From Diplosphaera chodatii (lineage: Eukaryota > Chlorophyta > Trebouxiophyceae > Prasiolales > Stichococcaceae), in the NCBI GenBank assembly GCA_032358165.1, contig JAALGY010000038.1, forward strand, positions 1 to 64,000: a stretch of 64,000 nucleotides of DNA. The letters are read 5' to 3'. This document shows, one piece after another, positions 45,701-57,700 of this stretch. The notes beneath the pieces were generated by a model. The model ran no database searches and was not told where the DNA came from. It worked only from the letters and a program-made list of their open reading frames with translations. A program made the position numbers and the translations under genes. The stretch's first letter is position 1. Every line of letters begins with the position of its first letter.

Positions 45701-48700
45701 CCGATGCCGGTGCCCTACGAGGCCCTGGTCGTCCTGTCAGAAGTGCAGGTAGGCACCCGTCAGCCTCCCCGGTGCGCTCTGTGCTCTATATGAGATATAC
45801 CAGCAGCAGCAGCTGCACGGCTTGGGCCAAATTCAACCAAATTCACGTGCGGATGGCTGCAAGTTTGTCCAAGTGTGAAGAGCCACGGAATCTGGTGCGG
45901 CTTGACCGCAGGCAAGCATCTTCGGCGACGAGTTCTGGCAGTTTGTGGAGTGCGGCGGCAACGGGGCGCTGCAGCGCTGCAGCGTGGGGCTGTGGGTGGA
46001 CGTGGTCTGTGCCCAGCGCTCGACGTCCCAGCGGCAGCAGGTGACACGCGTTGCAGGACGCCCCCGGGTACGCTTCAAGGCCGAGCAGCGACGGGGTGGC
46101 ATCCAAGTTCCAGCATACTGCGCTCCAGGCCCAGCTGCTTCAGCTGCACCCATCAGATGAGCTCACAAGGTCAGCTGCGTGCGCAGTCTGGCTGCTGATG
46201 TGGCAGTGTTTTGTGCAGGTGCTGGACGACGCAGCGCTGCAGGGGCTGCGCCGGGTGTGGGCGCACCCGGAGGACGTCCTCACCCACTTCCAGGCATGCA
46301 CAGCGCTCTCTGTGAAGCGCCCAAGCTCGCCTGGTGCACTGATCATAGGCTGTGTACACGCTGCCAAGGGTCCTGCCAGACCTGCTGCACGCGTGGTATG
46401 CTGCAACCTTTGCATCCACTACCGCATTGACGCATTCATAATGTCCATTGTATCGTTGTGCAGCAACCGCATGTGACTCGCATGCTCTGCAGCTCACTCA
46501 CTGTAGCAGGGTTTGCAGACGCTGGGGCAGATTGTTTCTGTTTGCCGCTGCAGGAGCGTTCAGAGACGGCGTTTTCTGGGATGTCGTCGGCGCACCTGGG
46601 CCTGAACCGGCCGTCGTTCAGCCTGCTGCGCATTTCCACCACGGGGCCGGCGTCGGCGCAACGGCCGACCCCCTCGCGCTTTCCCGGCATCAGCGAGGAC
46701 TCCCAGCCGCAGCTTGCAGCTCCTGGCAGCAGGGTGAGCGGCCGGCTGCCCTTGCATTTGCTCGCCCCATGATGCGGGCGATTTGTGGTGTGCTGCAGTG
46801 TCGCACGCGCTGAAACTTCGGTTCAGGGGCCTGCTGCATCCTGCCACCCAACTGGCTTGCTGCTGAGGAAACCATGTGCAGGCTTTCTCACCAGTACAGG
46901 CGGGCTTTCGTAGGTCTCGTGTCAGTCCTGCCCCGCACACTGCCAAGTGAAGCAACAGCTCTGGAAATTCTGAGCTTTCGTTTCAGGGCCAGCTGCTGCC
47001 GCTGGTGCCGGTGCTGCGGCTGGCGGGGCTGCGAGCGGAGGGGGCGTCTCGCACCGCGCCGCTGCCCGCGCCCCCCGGCAATGCCTCGCTGGGCCTGGCC
47101 GTCTCCGCCATCGGGCTGCAGGTGCGCGCCCGCCGCCAGGTGCCAGTGGCTGACGTGGACCGCCCGGGATCCGGCTGGGCCCCCGGGCCCTGCGGCGCTT
47201 GTGGGGTGCCTCAAGAGCACCATGCGGTGGTCACTCATCAGACTCAAACAGTGGTTGCTCACGTTGGTCTTCCTCCAACCCTGGTGTACCACTGACACAC
47301 GTGCAGGAAGACAAGACTTCTGCTCACACCATTGCGTACAACCGTTCAGCTACATTCTTTCAGGATCCTCACTCTTGAATCGACGCTACTCATGCGTTTG
47401 GGGTGCAACATGAACCGCTCGGCACCGTGTGCGCAGGTGTGGCTGTCGCCGTACCAGGTGGCGCACGGGGTGGCGCTGGCGGAGAGCATCGCGGCGACGC
47501 TGCCGCGGCTCAGAGCGGCGCCGCTGCCGCCCCCGGCTGCGGCGATTGCCGCCGAGGTGTCCAGCCTCGACATTTACACATATTAGCTACACAACGGTCG
47601 ATAAACAATGATTAGGAACACTCTTGCACCTGGATGATGCAGCTGCGTGCCAGTGCTAGTTGTGGATTGCAATGTGTCGCCAATCACCACTATTGTGTCC
47701 AGCTGTTGATTGGCTACAGCAGTGTGTGTCCAAGGCCAGCAGCCGAGTTGTAGCACAACCCACATGGCGCAGGCTGCCAAGGAGGCGGTGCCGGAGGTGG
47801 TGTCGACGCTGGCCATCATGAAGCGGCGGCAGCGCCTGCTCATCTCCGCCGAGTTCCCGCTGATCACCGTGCTCTGCATGGTGCGCTGCTGGAGGTCTCG
47901 GGGATGAGGGGTCATGGCTCTGAACCCCTTTGACCTGTTGCCATCATGACCCTTTACAAGTGCTGTTTTGGCACTATCCATGTAATGTTACTCTGGCTGC
48001 CATTGTCACTGCTTTTCGAAGGTTGCTGGCACCTCAAGGCAACATCACATCTGCTCAAATAGGTGGCCAAGGCACCAGATGCCGCCGAGCAGCAACAGCA
48101 GCCCGCCCCGCAGCCGCAGCCCAACTGGCGGCAGAGGGCGACCAGCAGGCGGTGGCAGCCCGCGGCGGAAGCCAGCGGCTGGAGCCAGGGCGTCCTGCCC
48201 GTGTACAGCATCAACATCGTTGCCGCCCGCGCAATGTGCAAGTACAAGGTGCGGTTTGTGACTGTGGTCTTCTCCCAGCATCAAGCTGCATGGCACATTA
48301 TGCAAGGTCTGTCAGCTTGTTGTATTTACACGAACTGACGCTGTCAGCTGTGCAGCTCGCTGGGCCTGGTGCAACACGGCCTAAACTGCCTGTTGTAATG
48401 CCAGGGCACTGGGGAAATATCTGCGGGGCTGCGCATCGACGGGCTCATGGCGCGGGACCTGACGTGCGCCCCCACCTCGCGGCACGCGTACATACTGCGG
48501 CCGCTGCCGACGCGCGCAGACCGGCTGCAGCAGTTTGCCACGACGCAGCGGGCCTCGATGCTGCGCTACACGGCGCTCAGCCCCATCGTCTGCAGGTGCG
48601 ACAGCAGGGGCCGCACACTGCACCCATTCTACAACGCCTGCTGACAGCGTGCCATGGCGCCTGCATTGTGGCGACGCAAATACTTGCCTCCCAGCGAACT

Positions 48701-51700
48701 GGCTTTGGACATCTGCATCTCGCAAACCCGATGTGGCAGAATGCAAGGCTAACACAACTGGAAGGGTCGTAGAAGGTTGCAACCTCGAGCTGGACTGCCC
48801 TCATATAAGTGAACCCCTGGCCCAGGTGGGTGCGGGCGGTGCAGACGGTGCTGCTGCGGCGGCGGTCGGAGCGGCGGCGGCTGTCGCGGCAGGCCATCGG
48901 CGACAGCCCCCTGCGCTCGCTGCCCGGCGGCGTGGTGGCGGGGCCCCAGCTGGCGTTCTCCTTCGAGCGCGGCGCCGACGCGGCGCTGCTGATGAACCGG
49001 CCGCCGGAGCTGCCGCCCGCCCCCGCCGAGATCACGCTGCAGGTGGGCCGGCAGCGGCGGTGCTGTGCCAGCGACCGATGCGCAAGCCAATCATGATCAC
49101 ATGTCACAATGCTCACCATGCACCGTCGCCCGCTGGATTGGTGCTTGGACGACATGGCACTCGCACTGACTGTGTTGACATGTTGCCTGCAGCTGCCGAC
49201 ACAGGTCACAACAGGGATCATAGCAGTGGCACAGGCACAGTGTTACGTGAACAAGGTGTGCTGTATCACGCCGTTTTGGCTCGGACGCAGGTGGGGCACC
49301 TGCTGGCGATCGCGCAGTCGCAGTCGCGGGACCCGGCGCTGCCCGTCATCACGCAGGTCATGCAGCTGCTGCGCAACGCAAAGCTGGCGGCGGGGCGGCG
49401 CACCTCGGCGGCGGCCGCGGTGGCGGCGGCGGCGGCGGCGGAAACCCTGCACCCCGCGCTCGGGGCGCCCGGCGCCAGGCGGGCGCCCTCGCGGCCGAAT
49501 CGCCCGCGCAAGCCCAAGGAGTCGCGCACCACCGCCTGGGGCATCGTGGTGAGCAACATATGAATTAGGTGCCAGCCATCGTCAAAAACGAGAGACACTA
49601 GCTTGGCATGTGTAGGCAACCACGCACATGTAGTGCCACTGCCGGTGCTCCTGCACGGCGGCTGTACTGCTGGCCAGGCGTAGACGCCAGCGATGCTGTG
49701 ATCGGATGAGGATGCGCACCATACGCCGCGCTGCAGGTGAAGCTGCAGCTGGTGGGCTTTGACGCGATGCTGCTGGTGGAGGGCCGCGAGCTGCTGTACG
49801 CCAAGCTGCTGGACGTGGACGCGTTCCTGTCGGCGGCGCCGCTGGGGGGGCAGCCCGCGCCGGGGGAGCCGCGGCTGACGCTCGCGCTGAACGCTGGCGA
49901 CGTGGCGCTGCGCGACATGCAGGCAGGGTTCAGGGCCATCCTGGGTGCTGTTGGGGTGTTTGCTGCACGGCCGCCGACGTGCTGCACACAACCTCCTCCA
50001 TCAAGCGTGCAGCAGATATGCAGCACTTGCCTGATGCCAGCTGTGGTGCGAAGACTGGCGAAAACCAGCAGAGGGTGGCCATGCGTCCCTCAGCTCGGAA
50101 CGCTTGATGTTTCACTGGCTGCAGGCGCGGCCGGAGCACAGCCACGTGCTGCGGCCGTACTCCTCGGGGAAGTACACCGAGGTGCGGATGACGCTCAGCA
50201 TCCCGGCGGCCGGGGCGCCGCAGCTGCAGCTGGAGGTCGCCTCCCCCCATCCTGCTGCTGCAGCGCTTCGTGCTCGACGTCATCTACGGCGTCCAGCTGT
50301 TCATAGTGCGTGTCACTATGTTCTTTCCTGCAGCCGTGCCCATGGTGACAAGTTGTTGACGGAAAGTTCACACAAGCTTGTGAGGGTATGCATCTAATTT
50401 GCCCCGACTGCATATCTGCTGTGATGGTGCTCGATACGCCATGTAGATGTGAGGTCCTCTGTGCCATGTCACGGTGCTTTCCGCACATGCTATCCCGGCA
50501 TGCACCCAAGCTGCGGCTCCTGCCGTGCGCAGAGAGCGCTGGCGCCTGCGAAGGCAGCGCAGCGCGGGCTGCACGCCGCGGTGGCTGACAGCAGGGCGTC
50601 GGCGGCCGGGCAGCGGGCGTCGCTGCCGCACCCCCTCGAGATCGAGGCCTCGCTGCGGGCCGGGGGGGCGGCGGGATCGGGAGGCGGGGCGCGGCCGCCC
50701 AAGGCCCCGTCGCTGGTGTTCCAGCTGACGGTGTCGGAGGCCGCCGTGGTTGTGCCCCTCCACTCCACGTGCGCTGAACATGATCACCCAACCGGCCTGC
50801 GTCTGTTTTCAGCCTCCCATGCCAGCTGTCGCACTCTGCAACAGTCTGCTTCGGCAGGGTCACATGCTACCAAGGCGATAGTACCCGCCCACAAGCACAA
50901 GTAGGACACACAGCAGATGCATCCACAGAGCGCAGCAACGCTTTGGCTGCCGGGGTGCAGGTCGGTGGAGGTGCTGGCGGTGGAGCTGGAGTCGGTTTCG
51001 CTCGCGATGCCCGGGTCCGCCGTAGCCGCCGAGCAGCTGGCGGCGGCTGACCTGCCGCCGCTGTCGTCGATGATCGCCTCTGCCCTGGACGGCCGCTGCG
51101 ACTACGCGCGCGGGACCTCAGTCACAGCACAGGCCTCAGAGTGCCGAGAAAGGTGAGCACCTGCTACCACCCGTGCTTGACTGAACAGCAGCACAATTGG
51201 GTGAGCCAATCTGTACAAAACCCCGGCACCGCCGTGGTCCTAGGAGGCCGTGATGTTGATCACGTGTATGGTAGCTCCTGTGAAAACAAGCACAGAGGCT
51301 TCGAAGCATCTCGCAATGGCGGCGATCTGTGCGATGAGTGCACCTGACAGGGATGCCCAACCGCGGCCGCCGCCGCAGCCGCCGTCGGGCCCCTGGCCAA
51401 ATAGCAGGCAGCGCGGCAGCCCCACCAGCCCCCCTGCAGCGAGCGCGCCCGCACAGCAGCACCCTGGCGAGCAGCAGCACTTGCCGGCCGCCGGGTCGGG
51501 CGGGCTGTCCTCTGGCGGGGCGGACGGCGAGATCCAGCCGGCGGGCGATGGCGGTGCGGGCGGTGACGCAGCCGCCAAGTCGCCGGCGCAGCAGGGCCGG
51601 TGGCAGGACCGGCTCAAGCAGCGGCTGGCGGGCGTCATCCACCTGGACGACGCAGAGCACAACGGGGCCCGCGCGGCGCACCGCCCCGCCGGCGTGGTGT

Positions 51701-54700
51701 CGGTGCAGCTGCCCGGGGGCGCTGCAGATGTTGACGGCAATGGAGCCGCAGATTCCGGTGCCGAGCTGCCGGATAGCGGCAGTGGACAGGAGCAGCTGCA
51801 GCCGGAGCCGCAGCAGCAGCAGCATTCTGGGCCCCAAAGCCCCCAGCAGCAGCGTCGGCAGGGCGGCATCAGCGGGCACGTGGCGAACGTGGCTGCTGAG
51901 CTGGAGGCGGCTACGGCTGCCAGCGGCGGGCGGGTGGGCAGTGAGCGTGAGGGCCTCGCCAGGGGGCGGCGGGGCTCCACGCCGCAGGCCAGCCCAGGGG
52001 ACGAGCGGCGCCGGCCGCAGGGCGTGCAGCTGTCCACCGGCGGCAGGCGGGCTGTCGCGTCGTCGCCGCCGCCGCCCCCCCGCTCCGCGCTGAAGCCGGG
52101 GCAGACGCCGTTCGGCGCGCCCCACATGCAGCAGCACCCCCTGGACGACGTGCAGAGGTTGGTTGCGAACTCCGCCAGCTGCTGCGTCAGCCGAGCGACG
52201 CCCTGGCTGGGGCGAGCGCGATAGGGCACATAGCAGCATGGCGCCTGCCTGAGCGCATGTATGTGACCCTGATCACAGTGCCACTCTTGGCCCTGCAGGC
52301 CCAAGGCTGCCGGGCAGCTGGCGCTGGAGGAGTCGCTGGCGCAGGAGTCGCAGCTGGCGGTGCTGGCCAGCGGCCTCGCCATCATCCACGCTTACCTGGA
52401 GCCCATGCAGATGTGCGCACAACTGCAGTCGTGTGGCAAAGTGCCGGCATGCAGATGGCGGCAGCCTGCTGTCCCGGAGCCTGCTGCCAGGGACACCTGG
52501 CCGTGTGACAGCCGTGTTTGCAGGGCTTAAAAGTCGAAAACCCCATTGTTCTGACAGCGCATTCGCGTGCAACTGCAGTGAGCGGCGGCCGGCGCGCAGC
52601 GACAGCTTCACCGCCAGCACGCTGGGCACCTTCTGCATGCCGTGCGCCCTGTGGCAAGTCGCGTCCCGGTGAGCGCCTCTAGGGTTTCCCAAAGTCCCTA
52701 AACCCTGGTGTGGCGCTCTCTGCGCTGGCGGCTCCAGTGCTGGTTGCTTGTGTGCCAGCGGGTGTTGCGGCTCTCGAGTGGGACCCACAGCGTTGAGCGG
52801 GCGACCACCATGCCGACGAGGGGTCATGTTCCGATGGCGGGGCGCTGCATGTGCGTCAGTGACCGGCCGCTGGCCTGCTTGCTCGTCTGAGCACGAGCAG
52901 GCTTCGGCTACTGGAGTCCAACCGCTGGCCCTTTTGCGCAGGTCGAGCTTCGTGTCGCCCACCAGCCTGGCGGTGCTGCTGTTCGAGCGGCCCGGGGTGC
53001 CGCCACCGGCGGTGCACCTGACCGCGCCGCGCCTGCACGGCGTCATGAACCAGCGCATCTTCCGCGCCATCATGGGCATCGTCAAGGGTGCGTGAACGTG
53101 CTGGGCTCCGGCGTGTCGGATGGTGTGGACGCTGTGCATTCCGTGTGCTATGCAGCATACCAAAGCCGAATGCTGACGCTGCAGAGAATTCGAGCCTGGG
53201 ACCGTTTTCAGAAATATATCCGTATGTAACCACCAGAACCAGCTTTGAAACAAACATTCCCAAACTGCACTGCCATCAAGCGAAGTGAGTGCATAGTCAA
53301 AAGGTTCGTACAGCTCCCAACTGTTGCCTGCGCTCTAACTGCAGGCAACGCCAAGGAGGGGTCCAGCTTCCCCGGGGGGAAGCAGCCGGACCCGGAGCCC
53401 AAGGCGCCGCAGCGCACCCGCATCAACCGGTCCTTCAAGTTCGGGCCGGTCGCGGGGGACCCGCCCCGGTTCCGCCTCACCGTGGCCGTCCCAGACCTCC
53501 GGGTACATCACCCTGAGCTTGCATGATGCCGGGCCATCGCTGCAGGGGCCATGCAATCGACGTGTGCTGCAGCTTGCAACCGACTAACATTCACGAGCCT
53601 GCTCAGGGCCTCAATGGTGCAGGCTTCCGAAGGTTTGAACACAAACAGTGCACGCCTCGGTCTTGAGCACCTGCTGATACATCTGACCTGCCGGCCGCGC
53701 AGTGCGTGCTGATGGCGGACCCCACCTGCTGGGACAGCCCCCCGGCGGCGCCGACCGCCGAGTGGCCGGGGGCGCAGGCGCCGCGTGCGAACCAGCCGCT
53801 GCCCGCTTCCTCCTTCTTCACAGACTTCCTGGTGCGCTTCCCGCCTTCCTGCTGCCACCGCACCCCGAGCGCCTGCAGTAGGCTGCTGGAACGAAGCTGC
53901 AACGCCACGTCGACAGCCGCCGACAGCCAGACAGCATAGGAGCTTGCCTGATCCTGTGAGCGCAATCATACCGTGGACGGCGCTGCTGTGCGGAACAGTG
54001 CTCAGGGCACAAAGCCCGCGACTGGACTCTCTCCGCAGGGCGCCAGCGTGGAGGATAGGGCGATGATGCTGGGCACGGCGGCGGGGGTGCAGCTGGACCT
54101 GGGCATTTTAGGCCGCAGCGAGGCGGTGCACATCGCCATCGCCGCCGAGCGGCTGCAGCTGCATGACCTGCGCCTCGTGTACAGGTGAGCGGGGCGCTGC
54201 ATAGTATAAGGCACCATTGGGTGACCAGAAATACATGCATATCTTTTTCAGTAGGCTGTCATATCATGCACCTTGCTTTCCTTTACATCCCCATGTGCGT
54301 AACGGTCCCAGTCATACCAGTGTCTGCAAACATGTCAGACTGCAGCGCTCAGATGGGCGATGCAGGCTCGAGCAGCTGCGGCTGCGCGGCTCCCTGTGTG
54401 GATGCAACTGACGTCTTGTGCTGCCGCTGCTGCAGGATGCAGGAAGCGCCGGCCGAGGCGGCGGCCCCGAGCCCCAGGACCCCGTCGCCGGCGCCGCGGC
54501 AGCACGCGCAGGCGGCCAGGCCGTCGCTGTCCCCCGCGCTGCCGCGCTCCCTGGCCGGCGGCTGGACGCCGCAGCCGGCCAGGGTGACTCACCCAAGCCT
54601 CGTGACACTCGTGGTCCCCCTGCAGACTAACACCTTATGCGAGAGTCCTACATTGCAGCGTGATACTGCAGCGCCCGCAACCTGTGTGGTGAACGGACAA

Positions 54701-57700
54701 CCACGATGGCATCCGTGTGTCAATGGTGCAGCACCTGCTCACATGAGGCGCCTGTTGCAGGGCGCCCTGCGCCGGAGCTCGTCGGTGCGGAGCCGCACGC
54801 CGCCAGCGCCCTCGCCCCTGGCCCCGCCCCCTCTCGGCGCGGCGGCGGCGCCGCAGCAAGGGGAGGCCGCTGCCGCGGCGGCCGGCGGCGACAGGCTGCA
54901 CCCCGTGTTCGACTGGCAGGCGAGCTGCGGGGCCTGCTGCCACGTGTGCCTTTGACAGCATGATGTGCTGGAGATGCACTTTGAGATACCAGCGGCAGCA
55001 ACATCTGAGCTGTTGCCCTTGAGTAGGAACCTGGTGCTGCCTGTGCAAATGTACGCTGCTGGTCGCGATGAGCTGCAAGGCCAGCGTGCCTAACTGCCTG
55101 GCGCCGACCGTCAGAAGATGCAACGAACATCAAAGGCTCATGACCTTGAACCTGTGGAGCCTTGTGCACAATGCAGATGGTGCCGGAGATGGCGGGCGAG
55201 TTCCCGGACGGCGTGCCGCTGCTGTCGCTGCTGTGCATCCCCGAGCCGCCCGTGACCGAGGAGGCCGCGCACCTGAAGCAGTCGGGGGACGGCGGCGAGT
55301 TTGCCAACCCCCTTGAGGTGCGGTGTAAGGATGGCCAGCCCGTGTTCTGAACCTCCAGCAGAAGTGGGGCCAGGCAGCATGAGAGTCGCACACACACCCG
55401 ACTTGGTCAGGTGCCAACAGCAAATATCTTGCACACAGCTTTTGTTGCTTCCAGTCCATGTGCTTGCCGAACTATGCCAAAGGCAGTAGTTTCCTGGTTC
55501 ACGATGCGCCTACAATCTGCTGCAGATTGCGGTGGCGGTGATGCTGGATGGCACGGTGGCAGTGGAGGTGGCGTCGCAGCACGCGCTGGTGCAGTGGCCC
55601 TTCATGGCGGACATCAGCATGGTGGAGGCGATCACCAAGGTCTTCCTGCTGCCGCCGCCGCTGCTGGACGGCACCCAGCCCAACACCACCGCCGAGCTGG
55701 GCACGCTGCAGGTCGGGCCTGGCAGTGACCGGAGCAGAGGTTTTGGACTGGCAAGAGAAGCTGAGGGGTCCACTGCTGCATGTTGTGATGCTTCGACAGG
55801 GGGTCGTCGATCAGGTGGCATGCAAGCTTTGCGCAGGAGATTGCGGAGGTGTAGGAGTATCTGCAGCAGCAGCTGCAGCAGTGCCAGCACTGGTGAGCAT
55901 TATACTCCGCCACATCACAATGCAGGCGGGGCTGGCGGCCAAGGATCCGGTGGCGTTCGTCGCGGGCGAGCAGCGCAAGCTGCTGGTGGCGGAGGGCAAG
56001 CCCTTCGTGTTTGTGAACGTGGTGCTGTCCGACTCCCAGGCCTTTGTGCCCGTGCTGGACATGGTGCGCCTGTCAGCATGTCCATGAAGTGCGCCTAGTG
56101 CAGAGTGCTATGTTATGTCCACGAAGTGCGCCTAATGCAGAGTGCTGTGTTTGCTGCTATCAGCAGTGACAAACGATCGCAAGGACTGCGACCCACCGCA
56201 CATGCATCCACATGTGCAACTGCATATGACCACGCGTGCTACGCGCTAGGCACTGAACAGCAGTACCTCAAGCGCAGGGATACCTGGCGAGAGTTCTGCA
56301 CGTCAAGTGAGGAGTTTGACATGCTGGTAGAGGGACAATCAATGTACTGCTTCCCGCAGCCGGTGCTGGCAGAGGCGGTGGACTACTTCTTCGGCGACGC
56401 TGCTCGGGTCCCCGCCTCCACCAACCTGCACGACCGACTCATGGACCTGCTGCTAACCGCGCTGACCTTCTCCACGAACGACCCAGGTCCTGTGCAAAGC
56501 TGCCAGTGAACACTGCCTTGATCTTGCATATGTAGTAGTGGCATGTATGTGTGCTGCTTGTTCGCCGCCTCGGATGTTACAGTGATATGGCCAGCTGCTG
56601 GCAGCTCTCACAAGCGGCTTTCCCCGTCTTGCACCACGACTGGTCCTCAGAACCTGCTGCGGTTGCCTCTTCAAGGCTTCAATTAACCAGGGGCCGACAG
56701 GCTGCGCTCACTGTCAGTTCACCCACTGCCTGTCATCGCTCTTCGTCCCCTCTCGTTCACAGAGGGGGTCCTGGCGGTTGAGGAGCGGGGCCTGGTGCTG
56801 GTGCCGTCGGCGCTGCGGGTCGCGTACGCGGGCGGCGGCGACGGCGAGATGGCGCTGCGCACCGACATCCGCAACATGGCGGGCTTCGTGCGGGACCCGG
56901 GGGCGGCCGTCACCGCCGCAATGCTGCCGCTGTCCGCCGGCTTCAAGTACGACAGCACGGTGAGGGTCGGGACTCGCAGCGTGCACCGCCTGCGCATCCT
57001 GCAGCGGCTGCCGTGTCATGAAAAAGCTCTCAGATGGCAGCAGAGTCGACGGCAACGTGTGTGAGCCATGCATGTGTGTCATGGACTTGTCCAACTGTGG
57101 CTGACCTGCTTTGCATAGTCCCGCTGGCCATCACAGCACGCATGTGTAGGTACGCAAAACCCTGCTGTGTGCACACCGCGGGCAGTGGTGACCCAGATGG
57201 CAGCACACCGGCGCCAGATCAACAATCGACCCGAAGCGAAGGGGGCGGGCGGTCTGCAGCCCCCTCAACCCCTGCACCCTCAGCGCTTTGTCCTCAGCAA
57301 CACTGCTCCCCTGCTCGCAGGTGCCGCAAGCGGCGGAGGCGGCGGAGGCGGCCCGGCTGCGGGCCGCGGCGTCGACGGTGCAGCGCTGGTGGCGACGGCG
57401 GCGGTGGCAGCAGGCGGTGCAGGCGCGGCGGGCGGGCGCGCCCCAGTCCGCCCGCAAGGGCGACCTGGGCTCGCTCAACTCCGGGCAGTGGGGGTGCGCT
57501 GCTGCTGACGACTGCTTCATGGAATGCCGCCTGGAGAGCTGTGACAGAGTGCTCGAGAACTCAGAGCTCAACAGGCAGATACACGCAAGCCTGGTTTCCG
57601 TGATCGAGCGCCTTTTGAACATGTTCGCACGGCGCTGTGAAACCGTATGTGCAAGCTGCGGCACTGCACCCTGATTGTGCAGAGTGCATTTGAAGGGCTT

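Noticed and set aside
50225..50262. Spliceosomal micro-intron of 28 nt as the preferred explanation
   Set aside because: Far shorter than every other intron here. A one-base homopolymer error is simpler, so it is kept only as an alternative in the findings.
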